A program made the translations under genes and the position numbers. A model generated the notes under the pieces. It was not told where the DNA came from. It saw nothing but the letters and a program-made list of their open reading frames with translations, and made no database searches. A DNA stretch of 64,000 bases, taken from positions 3,596,001-3,660,000 of the forward strand of contig NZ_VFMN01000001.1 in the NCBI RefSeq assembly GCF_006715055.1, in the 5' to 3' direction. Each line of letters starts with the position of its first letter. Positions within the stretch are counted from its first letter, which is position 1. The stretch comes from Lapillicoccus jejuensis. Its GTDB lineage: Bacteria; Actinomycetota; Actinomycetes; Actinomycetales; Dermatophilaceae. Below are positions 56,626-64,000 of this stretch, piece after piece.

Positions 56626-57213
56626 CTACGCCCCTCCCTCGAGACCGCGGCGGAAGGCTTCGACGGCGGCGCCGAAGCCGGCCAGGTCGTTGCCCACGAA
56701 GTCGCGCGCCCCGTCGGGCACGACGAGGTACTCCTGCGACGCCGAGATCGTCGACGGCAGCGGGATGAGCAGCCGCTTGCCCTTGGACTCGAGCGCCTCG
56801 GCGGCGGCGATCTCGTAGCCGACGACCTCGCAGGAGCTCGAGTCGTCGGCGACCTGGACGACGACGTCGACGACCGTGCCGAGCTCGGTGCCGGAGTCGG
56901 TGAGGACGCGCGAGCCGAGCACGTCCCCGCCGGAGCCGCCCGAGCGCGCGGACTTCTCGAGCACGGCGTCGCGCGCCTCGAGCACGTCCTGCGACTCGAC
57001 CATGACCGCCTCGGCGCCGAGGGCCGCGACCGACTCCCAGGCCAGGGCCTCCTTCCTCGGTCCGGCGAACAGGCCGCGCCCGGCCAGGGTGAAGCCGCCG
57101 ACGCGGCCGCCCGCGGCGGCGAAGACGACGTCCTTGACCTGGGCGACGTCCTCGCCCTGGTAGGTGACGACCGGTCGGCCCTCGATCTCCGAGGTGCGCA
57201 TGAGCCGGCTCAC
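56626..57213 (-). CDS. PRC-barrel domain protein (long)
   Basis: 195 aa from the GTG at 57213, which overlaps the stop of the upstream small membrane protein (GTGA); an ATG at 57201 is an alternative. Two PRC half-barrels: SEIEGRPVVTYQGEDVAQVKDVVFAAAGGRVGGFTL and VLGSRVLTDSGTELGTVVDVVV, then a C-terminal extension (SASQEYLVVPDGARDFVGN). Likely a paralogue of the next gene. Confidence 0.82.
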   Translation of the reverse strand: MSRLMRTSEIEGRPVVTYQGEDVAQVKDVVFAAAGGRVGGFTLAGRGLFAGPRKEALAWESVAALGAEAVMVESQDVLEARDAVLEKSARSGGSGGDVLGSRVLTDSGTELGTVVDVVVQVADDSSSCEVVGYEIAAAEALESKGKRLLIPLPSTISASQEYLVVPDGARDFVGNDLAGFGAAVEAFRRGLEGGA

Positions 57214-57377
57214 GGGGTGCCCCCGGGTCCGCCGCCCTGCGGTCCGCCCGGCTTGCGGCCACCCGACGGGTCGACGATGACGCCGCCCCGGCGCCGGCGC
57301 GCCTGCACGCCCAGGAACAGGGCGACCGCGAGGACGGCGACGCCCAGCACGACGACCAGCCAGGTCCACCACTCCAC
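57210..57377 (-). CDS. Small single-span membrane protein, first gene of the PRC/DUF2254/corA operon
   Basis: 55 aa. One transmembrane helix (TWLVVVLGVAVLAVALFLGV), then basic QARRRRGG and a Gly/Pro-rich tail. The GTG at 57377 has AGGAGAGG upstream; a longer start is possible but lacks a site. The function is unknown. Its position suggests it anchors or accompanies the PRC-barrel proteins. Confidence 0.7.
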   Translation of the reverse strand: MEWWTWLVVVLGVAVLAVALFLGVQARRRRGGVIVDPSGGRKPGGPQGGGPGGTP

Positions 57378-57425
57378 GACGTCCGCCTCTCCTGAAGTCC
57401 TCGTCCTCACGACCCTGCGGCCGCG

Positions 57426-57431
57426 AGCCTA
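57426..57431 (-). promoter_or_regulatory. -10 (TAGGCT) for the PRC/DUF2254/corA operon
   Basis: TAGGCT on the minus strand lies 48 nt before the GTG at 57377, giving a leader of about 40 nt with a ribosome site. Confidence 0.45.
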
Positions 57432-57443
57432 TGCGGTGCGACC

Positions 57444-57449
57444 TAGCAT
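57444..57449 (+). promoter_or_regulatory. Leaderless-type -10 (TAGCAT) for the histidine phosphatase gene
   Basis: TAGCAT ends 6 nt before the GTG at 57456 and lies 12 bp from the divergent -10. Confidence 0.55.
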
Positions 57450-57455
57450 TGTCCG

Positions 57456-58244
57456 GTGCCCACCGTCCTGCTCGTCCGACACGGCCGGACGGCGGCCAAC
57501 GCCTCCGGCACCCTCGCCGGGTGGACCCCCGGCATCGGCCTCGACGACCACGGTCGAGAGCAGGCGACCAAGGTCGCCGAGCGCGTCGCCGCCGCGGGGC
57601 TGACGATCGCGCGCGTCGTCGCCTCGCCGCTGCAGCGCTGCCAGGAGACCGCGGCGGCCCTCGTCGCGACAACGGCGCCCGGCGTCGCCGTCGAGAGCGA
57701 CGAGCGGCTCGGGGAGTGCCGGTACGGCGCCTGGACCGGCCGGAAGCTCTCCGAGCTCACCAAGGAGCCGCTCTGGCGCACGGTGCAGGACCAGCCGTCG
57801 GCGGTCCGCTTCCCCGACGGCGACGACTTCCCGGGCGAGTCGATGGCCGGGATGCAGTCCCGCGCCCTGGCCGCGATCCGCGAGGTCGACGAGCAGGTGC
57901 GCGAGGCGCACGGGGCCGACGCGATCTGGGTCGCGGTCTCGCACGGCGACGTCATCAAGGCCGTCCTCGCCGACGCCGCCGGCTCGCACCTGGACCAGTT
58001 CCAGCGCATCCAGGTCGACCCGGCGTCGGTCTCGGTGGTGCGCTACACGTCGCGCCGGCCGTTCCTGCTGCGCAGCAACGACACCGGTGGCGACCTCGCC
58101 GGTCTGCTCCCGCCACCGCCGAAGCCCGCCGCCGAGGGGGAGGGCGACGGCGAGCCGGACGCGGCAGCGGGGAGCGACCCCGACACCGAGGGTGACGCGA
58201 TGGTCGGCGGCGGCGCGGGTGCCCCCTCGGCGAGCGGCGCCTGA
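57456..58244 (+). CDS. Histidine phosphatase, MSMEG_4193-family
   Basis: 262 aa. The catalytic motif LLVRHGRTAANASG (Arg8, His9), SPLQRCQETAAAL, the acid LGECRYGAWTGRKL and the second His in AVSHGDVIKAVLAD define the phosphoglycerate-mutase-like fold. This family is conserved next to DUF3090, the SCO1664-family and mshC in actinobacteria. The true substrate is unknown. The last 60 residues are an acidic, Gly/Pro-rich tail absent from the core fold. Confidence 0.9.
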   Translation: MPTVLLVRHGRTAANASGTLAGWTPGIGLDDHGREQATKVAERVAAAGLTIARVVASPLQRCQETAAALVATTAPGVAVESDERLGECRYGAWTGRKLSELTKEPLWRTVQDQPSAVRFPDGDDFPGESMAGMQSRALAAIREVDEQVREAHGADAIWVAVSHGDVIKAVLADAAGSHLDQFQRIQVDPASVSVVRYTSRRPFLLRSNDTGGDLAGLLPPPPKPAAEGEGDGEPDAAAGSDPDTEGDAMVGGGAGAPSASGA

Positions 58245-58251
58245 GGGCGGT

Positions 58252-58257
58252 TAGGCT
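58252..58257 (+). promoter_or_regulatory. Leaderless-type -10 (TAGGCT) for DUF3090
   Basis: TAGGCT ends 7 nt before the ATG at 58265. Confidence 0.55.
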
Positions 58258-58264
58258 CGGGCTC

Positions 58265-58804
58265 ATGCCGGTCCACGACTTCGACCCGCCCGACCGGTTC
58301 GTCGTCGGCACCGTCGGGCCGCCCGGAGGGCGCACCTTCTTCCTCCAGGCCGCCGAGGGTCGCCGGCTCGTCTCCGTCTCGTGCGAGAAGGAGCAGGTCT
58401 CGGTCCTGGCCGAGAAGGTCGGCGAGCTGCTCGACCAGTTCGCCGGGGGCGCGACGTCCCCGTTCGACGGTCCCGAGGACCTCGAGCCGCTCGCGACGCC
58501 GATCGAGGACGAGTTCCGCGTGGCGACACTGTCGCTCGCCTGGGACCCGGCCCGCGAGGTCGTCGTCATCGAGGCCTTCGACTCCGACCTGCCCGAGGCC
58601 GAGGAGGGCGAGGCCCCGGACGCGTTCGAGGTCTCGCCGGAGCGTTCGGCCGTGCGCGTCGTCCTCACGCCGCTGCTGGCCCGCGGGTTCGCCCGCCGCG
58701 CCCGCACGCTCGTCTCCGCCGGCCGGCCGCCGTGCCCGTTCTGCGGGGGACCGCTGGACCCGACCGGTCACGTCTGCCCGCGCGCCAACGGCTACAAGCG
58801 CTGA
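58265..58804 (+). CDS. DUF3090 family protein
   Basis: 179 aa. The start VHDFDPPDRFVVGTVGPPGGRTFFLQA and the C-terminal zinc-ribbon-like set Cys157, Cys160 and Cys171 (PCPFCGGPLDP, HVCPRANGYKR) are characteristic. It is conserved in actinobacteria beside the SCO1664-family gene and mshC. No activity is known; structural zinc is inferred. Confidence 0.88.
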   Translation: MPVHDFDPPDRFVVGTVGPPGGRTFFLQAAEGRRLVSVSCEKEQVSVLAEKVGELLDQFAGGATSPFDGPEDLEPLATPIEDEFRVATLSLAWDPAREVVVIEAFDSDLPEAEEGEAPDAFEVSPERSAVRVVLTPLLARGFARRARTLVSAGRPPCPFCGGPLDPTGHVCPRANGYKR

Positions 58805-58820
58805 CGGACCCGACGAGGAC

Positions 58821-59669
58821 GTGGACGGACCGAGGACGCCCGACGAGGTCGAGGTCGTCGCGCTCGCGCTGGCGACGAGCGAGCTCGAGGTCGTCGGGCG
58901 CGTCACCGACTCCTCCAACGTCGCCCTGCTCGTCGAGGCCAAGGACGCCGACGAGGCCGCCGGGCTGACCGGCGGGCCCGTCTTCGCCATCTACAAGCCG
59001 GTCCGCGGCGAGCGGCCGCTGTGGGACTTCCCCGACGGCACCCTCGCGGGTCGCGAGGTCGCGACCTTCGAGGTGTCGCGCGCCGGGGGCTGGGACGTCG
59101 TCCCCCCGACCGTGCTGCGCGACGGCCCGATGGGCGAGGGGTCGGTGCAGCTGTGGATCGGCGACCCCTTCGGTCTCGAGCCGGACGTGCGACCCGTCGA
59201 CGTCGTCCCGCCCCGCCGGGTGCCCGAGGGGTGGATCAGCGTCGTCGACGGCGAGCTGGGCGACGGGGCCGCGGTGAGCATCGTCCACGAGGACAGGGAC
59301 GACGTGCGCGACGTCGCCGTCCTCGACGCCGTGGTCAACAACGGCGACCGCAAGGGCAGCCACCTCGTGCGCGACCCCGCCGGCCGGCTGTGGGGCTACG
59401 ACCACGGCGTGACCTTCAGCCCCGACCCCAAGCTGCGCACCGTCCTGTGGGGCTGGGCCGGGGACCCGCTGCGCGACGTCGACCTCGAGCGGCTCGAGCG
59501 CCTCCAGGACGCGCTCGGCGGGCCGTCCGAGCTGATGGCCACCCTCGTCGGGCTCCTGCCCGCCCTCGACGTCGACGCCCTCACCCGGCGCGTGCGCCAG
59601 CTCCTGCGCACGAAGCGTCACCCGAGCCCCCGCGGCGGCTGGCCCGCCATCCCGTGGCCGGCCCTGTAG
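58821..59669 (+). CDS. SCO1664-family protein (PI3/4-kinase-like fold)
   Basis: 282 aa. The Lys in AIYKPVRGERPLWDFPDG and the metal/catalytic segment AVLDAVVNNGDRKGSHLV with GYDHGVTF resemble phosphatidylinositol-kinase-like and HipA-like atypical kinases. A kinase role is therefore likely, but the substrate is unknown. It follows DUF3090 by 16 bp and probably shares its transcript. The GTG start has a weak GAGGAC site. Confidence 0.85.
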   Translation: MDGPRTPDEVEVVALALATSELEVVGRVTDSSNVALLVEAKDADEAAGLTGGPVFAIYKPVRGERPLWDFPDGTLAGREVATFEVSRAGGWDVVPPTVLRDGPMGEGSVQLWIGDPFGLEPDVRPVDVVPPRRVPEGWISVVDGELGDGAAVSIVHEDRDDVRDVAVLDAVVNNGDRKGSHLVRDPAGRLWGYDHGVTFSPDPKLRTVLWGWAGDPLRDVDLERLERLQDALGGPSELMATLVGLLPALDVDALTRRVRQLLRTKRHPSPRGGWPAIPWPAL

Positions 59670-59679
59670 TCCCGCCGCG

Positions 59680-59685
59680 TAGGCT
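59680..59685 (+). promoter_or_regulatory. Leaderless-type -10 (TAGGCT) for mshC
   Basis: TAGGCT ends 6 nt before the GTG at 59692. Confidence 0.55.
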
Positions 59686-59691
59686 CTCGTC

Positions 59692-60960
59692 GTGATCGCG
59701 TGGCCGTCCCCCTCCCTGCCCGTCGTGCCCGGCTCCGGTCGACCGGTCCGCCTGCGGGACACCGCCTCCGGTGAGGTGCACGAGGTCTCGCCGACCGACG
59801 GGCACGCGCGGCTCTACGTCTGCGGCATCACGCCGTACGACGCCACCCACATGGGCCACGCGGCGACGTACGTCACCTTCGACCTGCTGGGCCGCGCCCT
59901 GCGCGACGCCGGGCACCGGGTCACCTACGTGCAGAACGTCACCGACGTCGACGACCCGCTGTTCGAGCGGGCCGAGCGCGACGGGGTGTCGTGGGAGGAG
60001 CTGGGGCAGCGCGAGACCGCGCTCTTCCGCGAGGACATGACGGCGCTGCAGGTCATCGCGCCCGACCACTACGTCGGGGCCGTCGAGGCCGTGCCGCTCA
60101 TCGTCCCGGCGATCGAGAAGCTCGTGGCCGGCGGGACGGCGTACGCCGTGCCCGTCCCCGACGACGAGCTCGGCGACGGCGTCGCCCGCGACGACTGGTA
60201 CTTCGACGCGACGGCGCAGCCGCGGTTCGGCGTCGTGAGCGACCTCGACCACGCGCAGATGCTCGCGCTCTTCGCCGAGCGGGGCGGAGACCCCGACCGC
60301 GATGGCAAGCGCGACCCGCTCGACCCGTTGCTGTGGCGGGCCCGCCGCGACGGCGAGCCGTCCTGGCCCGGCAACGACCTGGGCGAGGGTCGCCCCGGCT
60401 GGCACATCGAGTGCACGTGCATCGCGCTCGAGCACCTCGGCATGCCGTTCGACGTCCAGGGCGGCGGCGACGACCTCGTCTTCCCGCACCACGAGATGAG
60501 CGCGTCGCACGGCGAGGCGCTGCGCGGCACCGAGCCGTTCGCCCGCACCTACGTGCACCAGGCGATGGTCGGGCTCGACGGCGAGAAGATGAGCAAGAGC
60601 AAGGGCAACCTCGTCCTCGTCTCCCGGCTGCGGCGCGACGGCGTCGACCCGATGGCGATCCGGCTGGGGCTGCTCGCGCACCACCACGCGTCCGCGTGGG
60701 ACTGGAGCGACGCCGTCCTGCAGCAGGCGCAGGAGCGGCTCGCGCGCTGGCGCGAGGCGCTGTCGCGCGACGGCGGCCCGTCGAGCGAGGCGACCGTCGC
60801 GGCCGTGCGCGAGCGGCTGGCCGACGACCTCGACTCGCCCGGCGCGCTGGCCGCCGTCGACGCCTGGGCCGAGCAGGCCCTCACCACCGGTGGCGAGGAC
60901 CGCGGCGCCCCGGGCGTGCTCGCGCGCGCCCTCGACGCGCTGCTCGGCGTCCGGGTCTGA
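59692..60960 (+). CDS. mshC: Cysteine:GlcN-inositol ligase (mycothiol biosynthesis)
   Basis: 422 aa, a class I cysteinyl-tRNA-synthetase relative. It has the HIGH-like THMGH (52-56), the zinc ligands Cys44, Cys241 and His266 ([17 protein letters not shown]), and KMSKS at 299-303. It is shorter than CysS and lacks a tRNA anticodon-binding domain. The gene context (DUF3090, SCO1664-family, PAC2) is that of mshC. It joins Cys to glucosaminyl-inositol in the cytoplasm using ATP. This gene marks the host as a mycothiol-making actinobacterium. Confidence 0.95.
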   Translation: MIAWPSPSLPVVPGSGRPVRLRDTASGEVHEVSPTDGHARLYVCGITPYDATHMGHAATYVTFDLLGRALRDAGHRVTYVQNVTDVDDPLFERAERDGVSWEELGQRETALFREDMTALQVIAPDHYVGAVEAVPLIVPAIEKLVAGGTAYAVPVPDDELGDGVARDDWYFDATAQPRFGVVSDLDHAQMLALFAERGGDPDRDGKRDPLDPLLWRARRDGEPSWPGNDLGEGRPGWHIECTCIALEHLGMPFDVQGGGDDLVFPHHEMSASHGEALRGTEPFARTYVHQAMVGLDGEKMSKSKGNLVLVSRLRRDGVDPMAIRLGLLAHHHASAWDWSDAVLQQAQERLARWREALSRDGGPSSEATVAAVRERLADDLDSPGALAAVDAWAEQALTTGGEDRGAPGVLARALDALLGVRV

Positions 60961-60977
60961 GACCGGGCCATTCCCGG

Positions 60978-60993
60978 GCCGGCCCGGGCCGGC
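60978..60993. terminator. GC palindrome between mshC and PAC2
   Basis: A perfect 16-bp palindrome of GGCC/CCGG words in a gap of 53 bp between convergent stops, in a GGGCCGG-rich stretch. Likely a bidirectional terminator. Confidence 0.45.
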
Positions 60994-61013
60994 TCGGGCC
61001 GGCTTGCGGCGCT

Positions 61014-61865
61014 TCAGGCCGGCGGGTCGTCCCCTCGGCGGCGCAGGTAGCGCTCGAACTCGCGGGCGATGGCGTCGCCGCTGGCCTCGGGCAGGTCGGC
61101 CGTGTCGGTCTGCTCCTCGAGCGACTGGACGTACTCGGCGACCTCCTCGTCCGACTCGGCGAGCTCGTTGACGCCGCGCTCCCACGCCCGGGCGCTCTCG
61201 GGCAGGTCGCCCAGCGGGATGGTGACGTTGAGCACCGCCTCGAGCTTGCCCAGCAGGCTGAGGGTGGCCTTCGGCGAGGGGGAGCCGCCGGCGTAGTGCG
61301 GCACCGCGGCCCAGCAGGTGATGCAGGTCAGCCCGGCCTGGGTCGAGACGTCGGCGAGGACGCCGACGATGCCCGTCGGGCCCTCGTACCGGCTCGCCTC
61401 GGCCTCGTAGCGGGCGCGGACCTGCTCGTCGTCGGCGGTGGTCGTCACGGGGATGGGACGGGTGTGCGGGACGTCGGCGAGCAGCGCGCCGAGGATGACG
61501 ACGGTGTCGACCCCGAGCTCCTGGGCGTACTCGAGCAGCTCGATGGTGAAGGTGCGCCAGCGCACCGACGGCTCGATGCCCTCGACGAGGACGACGTCGC
61601 GGTCGAACCCCGTGCGGCGGGCCAGGAGGATCCGGGTGGTCGGCCACTGCACGCGGCGGCGGCCGTCCTCGGTGACGACCCGGGGCCGGTTGACCTGGAA
61701 GTCGTAGTAGTCCTCGGGGTCGAGCGAGGCCACGGGCTCGGCGTCCCAGACGTCGGCCAGGTGCGCGACGGTGGCCGTGGCGGCCTCGCCGGCGTCGTTC
61801 CAGCCCTCGAACGCGGCCACGAGGATGGGGTCGCGCAGGGGCGGGACGTCCTCGAGCTCGAGCAC
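61014..61865 (-). CDS. PAC2-family protein
   Basis: 283 aa. PAC2 (proteasome-assembly-chaperone-like) signature: LVAAFEGWNDAGEAATATVAHL, VEGIEPSVRWRTF, VVILGALLADVPHTRP, and CITCWAAVPHYAGGSPSPKATLSLL. The bacterial function is unknown; it regularly neighbours mshC. The GTG at 61865 has GGAGGTCC upstream. The C-terminal tail is acidic. Confidence 0.88.
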   Translation of the reverse strand: MLELEDVPPLRDPILVAAFEGWNDAGEAATATVAHLADVWDAEPVASLDPEDYYDFQVNRPRVVTEDGRRRVQWPTTRILLARRTGFDRDVVLVEGIEPSVRWRTFTIELLEYAQELGVDTVVILGALLADVPHTRPIPVTTTADDEQVRARYEAEASRYEGPTGIVGVLADVSTQAGLTCITCWAAVPHYAGGSPSPKATLSLLGKLEAVLNVTIPLGDLPESARAWERGVNELAESDEEVAEYVQSLEEQTDTADLPEASGDAIAREFERYLRRRGDDPPA

Positions 61866-61970
61866 GTGGACCTCCGTCCGTCGGTGGGGCTGTGGGGTGC
61901 GGCGGGACGCCGTACGGCGACCTGCTCCCTCACCCTATGCCGGGTGGTCGGGGCGTCGTCGGCGCATCCC

Positions 61971-61976
61971 TAGACT
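61971..61976 (+). promoter_or_regulatory. Leaderless-type -10 (TAGACT) for the HAD gene
   Basis: TAGACT ends 6 nt before the GTG at 61983. Confidence 0.55.
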
Positions 61977-61982
61977 GCCGGG

Positions 61983-62696
61983 GTGTCGAGCCCCGCCCCC
62001 GCCTCCGCCCGCGCGACCGGTGAGCCGACCGGCGGGCGCCTGCCCGCGGCCGTCCTGTGGGACATGGACGGCACCCTCGTCGACAGCGAGCCCTACTGGA
62101 TCGCCGAGGAGCACGCGCTGGTCGAGGAGTTCGGCGGCACGTGGAGCGACGAGCACGCCCACGCCCTCGTCGGGAACCCGCTCGAGGTGTCGGCGCAGTA
62201 CATCCTCGACCACTCGCCGGTGACGCTGTCGGTCACGCAGGTGGTCGAGCGGCTGATGGGCGGGGTGATGGCGCGCGTCGAGGCGCAGGTGCCGTGGCGG
62301 CCCGGAGCGCCCGAGCTGCTGGCCGCCTGCCGCGAGCGGGGGGTGCGCACCGCCCTCGTGACGATGTCCTGGCGACCGTTCACCGACCTCCTGACGCGCG
62401 TGCTGCCCGCCGGCTCCTTCGACGTCGTCGTCCCCGGCGACGCGGTCACCCACGGCAAGCCGCACCCGGAGCCCTACCTCACCGCCGTGCGGGAGCTCGG
62501 CCTGCGCGCCGCCGAGTGCGTGGCGCTCGAGGACTCGCCCTCCGGGGTGGCCTCGGCCGTCGCGGCCGGCGTGCCGACGATCGCCGTCCCGCACGTCGTG
62601 CCCGTGCCGCGCACCGTCGGGGCGGTGCAGGTGCCCACCCTGGCCGGCCTCGCCCCCGAGGACCTCCTGCCGCTGCTCGACGCGGCCGCGCGGTAG
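61983..62696 (+). CDS. HAD-superfamily phosphatase/mutase
   Basis: 237 aa. Motif I WDMDGTLVDSEP (nucleophile Asp27, Asp29), motif II TALVTMSWRP, motif III Lys in HGKPHPEPY and motif IV ALEDSPSGVASA are complete, with an alpha-helical cap after motif I. It hydrolyses or isomerises a sugar phosphate. Its stop lies 12 bp from that of the convergent nuclease gene. Confidence 0.92.
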   Translation: MSSPAPASARATGEPTGGRLPAAVLWDMDGTLVDSEPYWIAEEHALVEEFGGTWSDEHAHALVGNPLEVSAQYILDHSPVTLSVTQVVERLMGGVMARVEAQVPWRPGAPELLAACRERGVRTALVTMSWRPFTDLLTRVLPAGSFDVVVPGDAVTHGKPHPEPYLTAVRELGLRAAECVALEDSPSGVASAVAAGVPTIAVPHVVPVPRTVGAVQVPTLAGLAPEDLLPLLDAAAR

Positions 62697-62708
62697 CCGT
62701 CGCCGGCG

Positions 62709-63611
62709 CTAGTCCTCATCCTCCAGCGCCGCCGAGCCGTGCGGGTCGACGGCGAGGTCGACGGCGTGGGTGGGCAGCGGCGGCGGGGTGCCGCCCCAGG
62801 CCGGGCACAGGGCCTTGAAGTCGCACCAGCCGCACGTGCGGCCCCGGCTGGGGCGCCAGTCACCGGTCGCGGCGGCCTGCTGGATCGCGGCCCACACGGC
62901 CGTGACGTTGCGCTCCGTGGCGCGCAGGTCGTCCTCGTCCGGCTCGTAGCGCAGGACCTCCTGGTTGCCGAGGTAGACCAGCTGCAGGACGCGCGGGACG
63001 ACCCCGTGCATCCGCCACAGCACCAGTGCGTAGAAGCGCAGCTGGAACAGGGCGCGCTGCTCGTAGCTCTCGCCGGGGGAGCGGCCCGTCTTGTAGTCGA
63101 CCACCCGCATGGCACCGTCGTCGGCGACGTCGAGCCGGTCGACGATCCCGCGCAGGGTGAGCGTGCCGTCGGGGGTCGGCACGTCGGCCTCGACGTAGAG
63201 CTCGCGCTCGCGCGGCTCGAGCGCGGTCGGGTCCTCGAGGGTGAACCACTGGTCGAGCAGCCGGCCCGCCTCGGCGAACCACGACTGCGGCGTGCGCTCC
63301 TCGTCCGCCTCGATCATCCGGGCGAGCTCGGGCTCCTCCTCGACGAGCCGCTCCCACTCGGGCTCGACGAGCGCGCGGGCGGCCTCGGTCGTGCGCTCGG
63401 GCGCGGGGAGGTCGAAGAGCCGCTCGAGGACGGCGTGGACGAGGGTGCCGCGCGCGGCGGCCGGGGACGGCGGGGCGGGCAGCCGGTCGACGACGCGGAA
63501 CCGGTAGAGCAGCGGGCACTGCTTGAAGTCGGCGGCCCGGCTGGGCGAGAGCGCCCGGGAGCGGCCGGGCAGCGGCTCGCGCAGCGGCACGGGCTGCGCG
63601 GTCGTCGTCAT
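62709..63611 (-). CDS. RecB-family PD-(D/E)XK nuclease with Fe-S cluster
   Basis: 300 aa. The nuclease core has LRGIVDRLDV and MRVVDYKTGR (the D-x(n)-D-x-K type site), then YEQRALFQLRFYALVL. Four cysteines (Cys32 in FKQCPLLYRF, then 260, 263 and 269 in CGWCDFKALC) form the AddB/Cas4-type iron-sulfur staple. It is a stand-alone exonuclease, common in actinobacteria; no helicase lies beside it and no cas gene, so a CRISPR role is unlikely. The ATG at 63611 is supported by TACCCT 6 nt upstream. Confidence 0.9.
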   Translation of the reverse strand: MTTTAQPVPLREPLPGRSRALSPSRAADFKQCPLLYRFRVVDRLPAPPSPAAARGTLVHAVLERLFDLPAPERTTEAARALVEPEWERLVEEEPELARMIEADEERTPQSWFAEAGRLLDQWFTLEDPTALEPRERELYVEADVPTPDGTLTLRGIVDRLDVADDGAMRVVDYKTGRSPGESYEQRALFQLRFYALVLWRMHGVVPRVLQLVYLGNQEVLRYEPDEDDLRATERNVTAVWAAIQQAAATGDWRPSRGRTCGWCDFKALCPAWGGTPPPLPTHAVDLAVDPHGSAALEDED

Positions 63612-63617
63612 GGCCCG

Positions 63618-63623
63618 AGGGTA
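63618..63623 (-). promoter_or_regulatory. Leaderless-type -10 (TACCCT) for the RecB-like gene
   Basis: TACCCT on the minus strand ends 6 nt before the ATG at 63611. Confidence 0.5.
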
Positions 63624-63677
63624 CGTCGCGCCGCCGACAGCGCTCCCGCGGGACACCCGTCGTGCTGGGATGGGGCG

Positions 63678-64000
63678 GTGGACGAGGACGACCAGGACCT
63701 GGTGCTCGTCGTCGACGGTGCCAACGTCGTCGGCTCCCGGCCGGACGGCTGGTGGCGGGACCGTCCGGGCGCGGCCGTCCGGCTGCACCGCCGGCTCACC
63801 GACGCGGTGGGTGACGGGCGGGTCGCCGTACGGCGGCTCGTGCTCGTCCTCGAGGGGTTGGCGCGGCGCGGGGTGGAGGCGGGCGAGCTTGACGGGGTGA
63901 CCGTCGTGCACGCTCCCGGCTCGGGCGACGACGAGGTCGTCGGGCAGGTCGCGGCCCTCGTCGGCGCCGGGGAGCGGGTCGAGGTGGTCACCGCCGACCG
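63678..64000 (+). CDS. NYN-domain (PIN-like) RNase, N-terminal part (cut by window edge)
   Basis: 107 codons are visible. It opens LVLVVDGANVVGSRPDGWWRDR with the NYN Asp and Asn, and later GSGDDEVV and VEVVTADR, the order of acidic residues of NYN/YacP-like RNases. The GTG at 63678 is preceded by TGGGAT, a weak leaderless-type box. It is divergent from the RecB-like nuclease. The gene continues beyond the window. Confidence 0.8.
   Translation, partial: MDEDDQDLVLVVDGANVVGSRPDGWWRDRPGAAVRLHRRLTDAVGDGRVAVRRLVLVLEGLARRGVEAGELDGVTVVHAPGSGDDEVVGQVAALVGAGERVEVVTAD

Noticed and set aside
54837-57455. Mg-sensing riboswitch for corA
   Set aside because: corA is the fifth gene of an overlapping operon, and the ~40-nt leader at 57378-57425 is too short and shows no conserved M-box features.
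59692-60960. Cysteinyl-tRNA synthetase
   Set aside because: It lacks the C-terminal anticodon-binding domain, is too short, has the mshC-type THMGH motif, and sits in the conserved mshC context.

Overview
The window is very GC-rich DNA with densely packed, often overlapping genes, many GTG starts and strongly GC-biased third codon positions. It carries mshC (mycothiol biosynthesis), a DUF222/HNH (13E12-type) gene, a DUF3090 and SCO1664-family pair and a DUF5703 protein. This points to a high-GC actinobacterium, plausibly of the Intrasporangiaceae/Micrococcales type. The genus is an inference; no rRNA or tRNA gene was recognised in the window.

Layout. (1) 1-5577, minus strand: a Tat-exported CotA-like multicopper oxidase, a large secreted Ig-like protein, and the N-terminus of a secreted animal-type heme peroxidase that runs off the left edge. 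This looks like an extracellular oxidation set. (2) 5719-14313, minus: a compact chemosensory operon (MCP, cheW, cheR, cheB, MCP-like, cheY, STAS, cheA) with no flagellar or pilus gene in view. (3) 14471-25790: single genes and small operons, including an MpaB-like oxygenase, a secreted metallophosphoesterase, a GH13 glucosyltransferase-like enzyme with an FAD oxidoreductase, a DHA2 drug exporter, an acyl-CoA-ligase-like enzyme, and a DUF5107 protein. The last is translationally coupled to a universal stress protein and follows an MFS sugar transporter. A ROK repressor is divergent to that operon. (4) 29471-35569: a formylglycine-generating enzyme next to an amino-sugar island: DeoR regulator, AgaS-like SIS enzyme, ROK kinase, PfkB kinase and NagA-type deacetylase. 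Together these fit N-acetylgalactosamine-6-phosphate to tagatose bisphosphate catabolism. (5) 35683-41230: an FUSC-type exporter, an AraC regulator with a divergent DUF2000 gene, a chimeric pseudogene (AcoR-like regulator 5' part joined to an aldehyde dehydrogenase 3' part), and an IclR regulator. (6) 41255-46051: a purine/allantoin operon (DUF6986 aldolase-like, glycerate kinase, allantoinase, ureidoglycine aminohydrolase). (7) 46067-53815: M20 peptidase, DUF5703, an Asp-rich protein, an SOS-box-linked HNH protein, divergent aldo/keto reductase and LLM oxidoreductase, and uppP. (8) 57377-53357, minus: a membrane/ion operon (small membrane protein, two PRC-barrel proteins, DUF2254, CorA, MaoC). 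(9) 57456-64000: the actinobacterial mycothiol neighbourhood (histidine phosphatase, DUF3090, SCO1664-like kinase, mshC, PAC2), followed by a HAD phosphatase, a RecB-like Fe-S nuclease and a partial NYN-domain gene.

Across the window, many genes that start a transcript have a TANNNT hexamer ending 6-7 nt before the start codon and no Shine-Dalgarno. This is the signature of leaderless transcripts. Genes inside operons instead use GTGA/ATGA overlaps. Convergent gene pairs are separated by long near-perfect hairpins. I found no phage, insertion sequence, CRISPR array or plasmid function.
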